NCBI RefSeq assembly: GCF_002514735.1
Contig: NZ_NBWU01000004.1
Span: 62,001 to 126,000 of the forward strand
Length of the DNA stretch: 64,000 nt
DNA from: Sediminicola luteus
Lineage (GTDB): Bacteria > Bacteroidota > Bacteroidia > Flavobacteriales > Flavobacteriaceae
Reading direction: 5' to 3'
Part shown: piece by piece, positions 62,270-64,000 of the stretch
Position numbering within the stretch: position 1 is the first letter of the stretch
Layout: each line of letters begins with the position of its first letter
Program-made: the position numbers and the translations under genes
The notes under the pieces: model-generated
What the model was told of the DNA's origin: nothing
Database searches by the model: none
What the model saw: the letters and a program-made list of their open reading frames with translations, nothing else

Positions 62270-63283
62270 ATGTCAAAACCCATTTTTTATAAAGCGATCC
62301 GTATAGCCCTATTCACCTCCATATTGGTGAACCTACCCCGGATCTTGGGGGTTTTAGCCCAGACCAAAGAAACATTGATTCCGGTTTCGGCACCCGATAC
62401 CGCATTAAGGTTGGTGTTCGTGTTTCTTTTTAGTTTGGTCGTTCTTGGGGTACATCTAAGACCCATGCTTCAACTGAATAAGCCCTCCATACAATTTAAA
62501 AACGTGGCGGTAACGATCTTGGTCATGATATTTTTCGTAATCGGGTTCCGAATAACCGAAAAGTGGGTCAATGACGGAACCATGACCCTCTTTCCCCGAT
62601 TTACCAACTATGTCTATTTATTACTTTTGGTCTGTCTCACCATTATGGCCCGGGCCATGGTCTTGGAAGAAAGACGAAAGATCACCGCCTTTGAAACCGA
62701 ACGTTTAAAGCGAAAAGCCATATTGGCCGAATTGGAAAGTCTAAAAAACCAAACCAACCCCCATTTTTTATTCAATGCCCTGAACTCCTTGACCCATTTG
62801 GTAAAGCAAGACCAAAACACGGCGATCATGTTCATTGAACAACTATCGCAGACCTACCGCTATATCTTAAAAGCAAAGGACCAACATGTGGTTACCCTTT
62901 CGGAAGAACTTGAATTTTTACGACACTACCTTTTCTTGATACAACAGCGTTTTGGCGACAAGCTACAGCTAAGCTTGGATCTTCCAACTAGCGTACATCA
63001 GCACCAATTACCCGTATTGGCACTACAGCCCTTGGTAGAGAACGCCATAAAACACAATGAGGTCTCGAAGGCTTTTCCGCTTCGGATAAAAATCGAAATG
63101 CATAAGGACACCCTTTGGGTCAGTAATCCCATTAAACCCAAAATAGGGTCATCGGAAAGTTTTGGTATCGGTCTGGACAATTTAAACGAGCGATTCCATT
63201 TACTCTTGGGCGAAAATATTGAAATCGTAAATGAAGACGGACATTTTAAGGTAGGTCTACCCCTAAAACCCACAATAATATGA
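62270..63283 (+). CDS. LytS-type sensor histidine kinase
   Basis: About 337 aa, with membrane helices near the N-terminus (ALRLVFVFLFSLVVLGVHL, VTILVMIFFVIGF, VYLLLLVCLTIMARAMV). The His_kinase domain has the phospho-acceptor His in TNPHFLFNALNSL, then HATPase_c with LALQPLVENAIKHN and GIGLDNLNERF. There is no separate periplasmic sensor; the helices may sense directly. I chose the ATG giving MSKPIFY; an ATG 33 bp upstream also fits. It overlaps the regulator gene by 4 nt (ATGA). Confidence 0.9.
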   Translation: MSKPIFYKAIRIALFTSILVNLPRILGVLAQTKETLIPVSAPDTALRLVFVFLFSLVVLGVHLRPMLQLNKPSIQFKNVAVTILVMIFFVIGFRITEKWVNDGTMTLFPRFTNYVYLLLLVCLTIMARAMVLEERRKITAFETERLKRKAILAELESLKNQTNPHFLFNALNSLTHLVKQDQNTAIMFIEQLSQTYRYILKAKDQHVVTLSEELEFLRHYLFLIQQRFGDKLQLSLDLPTSVHQHQLPVLALQPLVENAIKHNEVSKAFPLRIKIEMHKDTLWVSNPIKPKIGSSESFGIGLDNLNERFHLLLGENIEIVNEDGHFKVGLPLKPTII

Positions 63284-64000
63284 AAGTAGCCATAGTAGAA
63301 GACGAAGCCCTGGCGGCGCAAAGGTTACAAGCCTTACTTCTTGAAGCAGACCCTAATATTGAGGTTAGTACCACCCTCGATACCGTTCGTGCGGCGGTTT
63401 CCTATTTTTCTACCAAGCCCGATCTAGATTTGATCTTTATGGATATCCAACTGGCCGATGGGTTGGCCTTTTCCATCTTTGACCAAGTCCAAATCGATAT
63501 CCCTATTGTTTTCTTGACCGCATATGACCAATATGCCCTGAAGGCCTTTGAAGTGAATAGCATCCATTATCTTCTTAAACCCATTACCATGGAAGCTTTG
63601 GAAAGGGCCTTACAAAAACGGGAAGACCATCATCAATCTAGAAATACTCCCTTGTTAAGGCAGTTGGCCGAACAGCTACAGAACCCACGAAAATTCAAGG
63701 AAACCTTTTTAGTCAATCATCGCGACCGGCTGCTCCCCATTTCCATTGATAAAATCGCCTATTTCCTCATTAAGGAACAGGTTGTGTTCTTATTTGAAAA
63801 ATCAGGAAAAAACTACAAAACAGACCAAAAACTCGAAGAACTGGAACAGGAATTGGATCCACGTTGGTTTTTTAGGGCGAACAGACAGTGTATCGTACAC
63901 AAAGATGCCATCCATAGCCTTCAACATTACTTTAACGGGAAGCTCATTCTCAATACGGATCCCCCTTGTCCGCAACGTTTGGTCATAAGTAAAAGCAAGG
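63280..64000 (+). CDS. LytTR response regulator (3' end outside window)
   Basis: 240 codons are present and the stop is not reached. Receiver: KVAIVEDEALAAQRL, phospho-acceptor Asp55 (LIFMDIQLADG), VFLTAYDQYALKAFEV, YLLKPIT with the conserved Lys. DNA-binding LytTR domain starts near residue 140: ETFLVNHRDRLLPISIDKIAYF (two parts), RWFFRANRQCIVHKDAI. Together with the LytS-like kinase, overlapping by 4 nt, it forms a standard pair; usual LytTR length suggests only a few residues are missing. Confidence 0.93.
   Translation, partial: MKVAIVEDEALAAQRLQALLLEADPNIEVSTTLDTVRAAVSYFSTKPDLDLIFMDIQLADGLAFSIFDQVQIDIPIVFLTAYDQYALKAFEVNSIHYLLKPITMEALERALQKREDHHQSRNTPLLRQLAEQLQNPRKFKETFLVNHRDRLLPISIDKIAYFLIKEQVVFLFEKSGKNYKTDQKLEELEQELDPRWFFRANRQCIVHKDAIHSLQHYFNGKLILNTDPPCPQRLVISKSK

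Overview
This 64-kb window is chromosomal DNA of a Bacteroidota bacterium, almost certainly a member of the family Flavobacteriaceae. The evidence is a PorP/SprF-type (type IX secretion) outer-membrane protein, a DUF4835/PorD-like gene inside a bamD-rpoZ-coaBC-recN cluster, a YtxJ-like bacillithiol-system protein, RprX/RprY-like signalling, many lipoproteins with an LxxC lipobox, weak Shine-Dalgarno sequences, and repeated TAnnTTTG -7 elements, which are the Bacteroidota housekeeping promoter. Nearly all of it is ordinary core-genome sequence. I saw no prophage, transposase, CRISPR array, tRNA or rRNA.

Layout. 0-4.2 kb: the 3' end of ligA, an orphan protein with a SusC-like plug segment, and a 5'-nucleotidase split over two genes. 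4.2-16.8 kb (mostly + strand): dapA, bamD, rpoZ, coaBC, a DUF4835 gene, recN, fabI, a glycosyltransferase, a YbbR-like gene, coaE and an RprXY-like two-component pair. 16.8-23.9 kb (- strand): miaA, then a tightly packed six-gene unit of an Idh/MocA oxidoreductase, a hydroxyacyl-CoA dehydrogenase, DUF1015, YggS, a DnaQ-like exonuclease with a degenerate GIY-YIG-like region, and a voltage-gated-type K+ channel. 24-32 kb: pcm, smpB, small lipoproteins, a PorP/SprF protein with a C-terminal SPOR-like domain, a TetR regulator, a repeat-rich 343-bp gap, and clpB. 32-43.8 kb: ytxJ, fumarylacetoacetase, glyA, a NarL-type two-component pair with a very small sensor, a thioesterase, a glutaminyl cyclase, the SRP RNA gene, an SDR, a transaldolase and a TlpA-like lipoprotein without CxxC. 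44-51 kb: a YbiT-like ABC-F protein, two secreted proteins, pheT and a TlpA-like thioredoxin. 51.4-55.7 kb: the leucine operon, transcribed leuA-leuC-leuD-leuB. 55.9-64 kb: a helical-repeat protein, a class V aminotransferase group, then a run of small exported proteins leading into a LytS/LytTR two-component system cut by the window end.

The genes cover leucine and lysine biosynthesis, CoA and fatty-acid synthesis, DNA repair, translation quality control, and envelope biogenesis and sensing. The most interesting non-coding signal is the clpB/ytxJ intergenic region. It holds two TGnCATTTTGnCA-type palindromes 32 bp apart and -24/-12-like (sigma-54-like) elements facing both ways. Other points of note are degenerate or fused proteins (an orphan plug domain, a PorP-SPOR fusion, an ABC-F with an eroded second ATP site, a channel with a C-terminal zinc-ribbon-like tail) and several intergenic repeats of kinds that appear dispersed in flavobacterial genomes.
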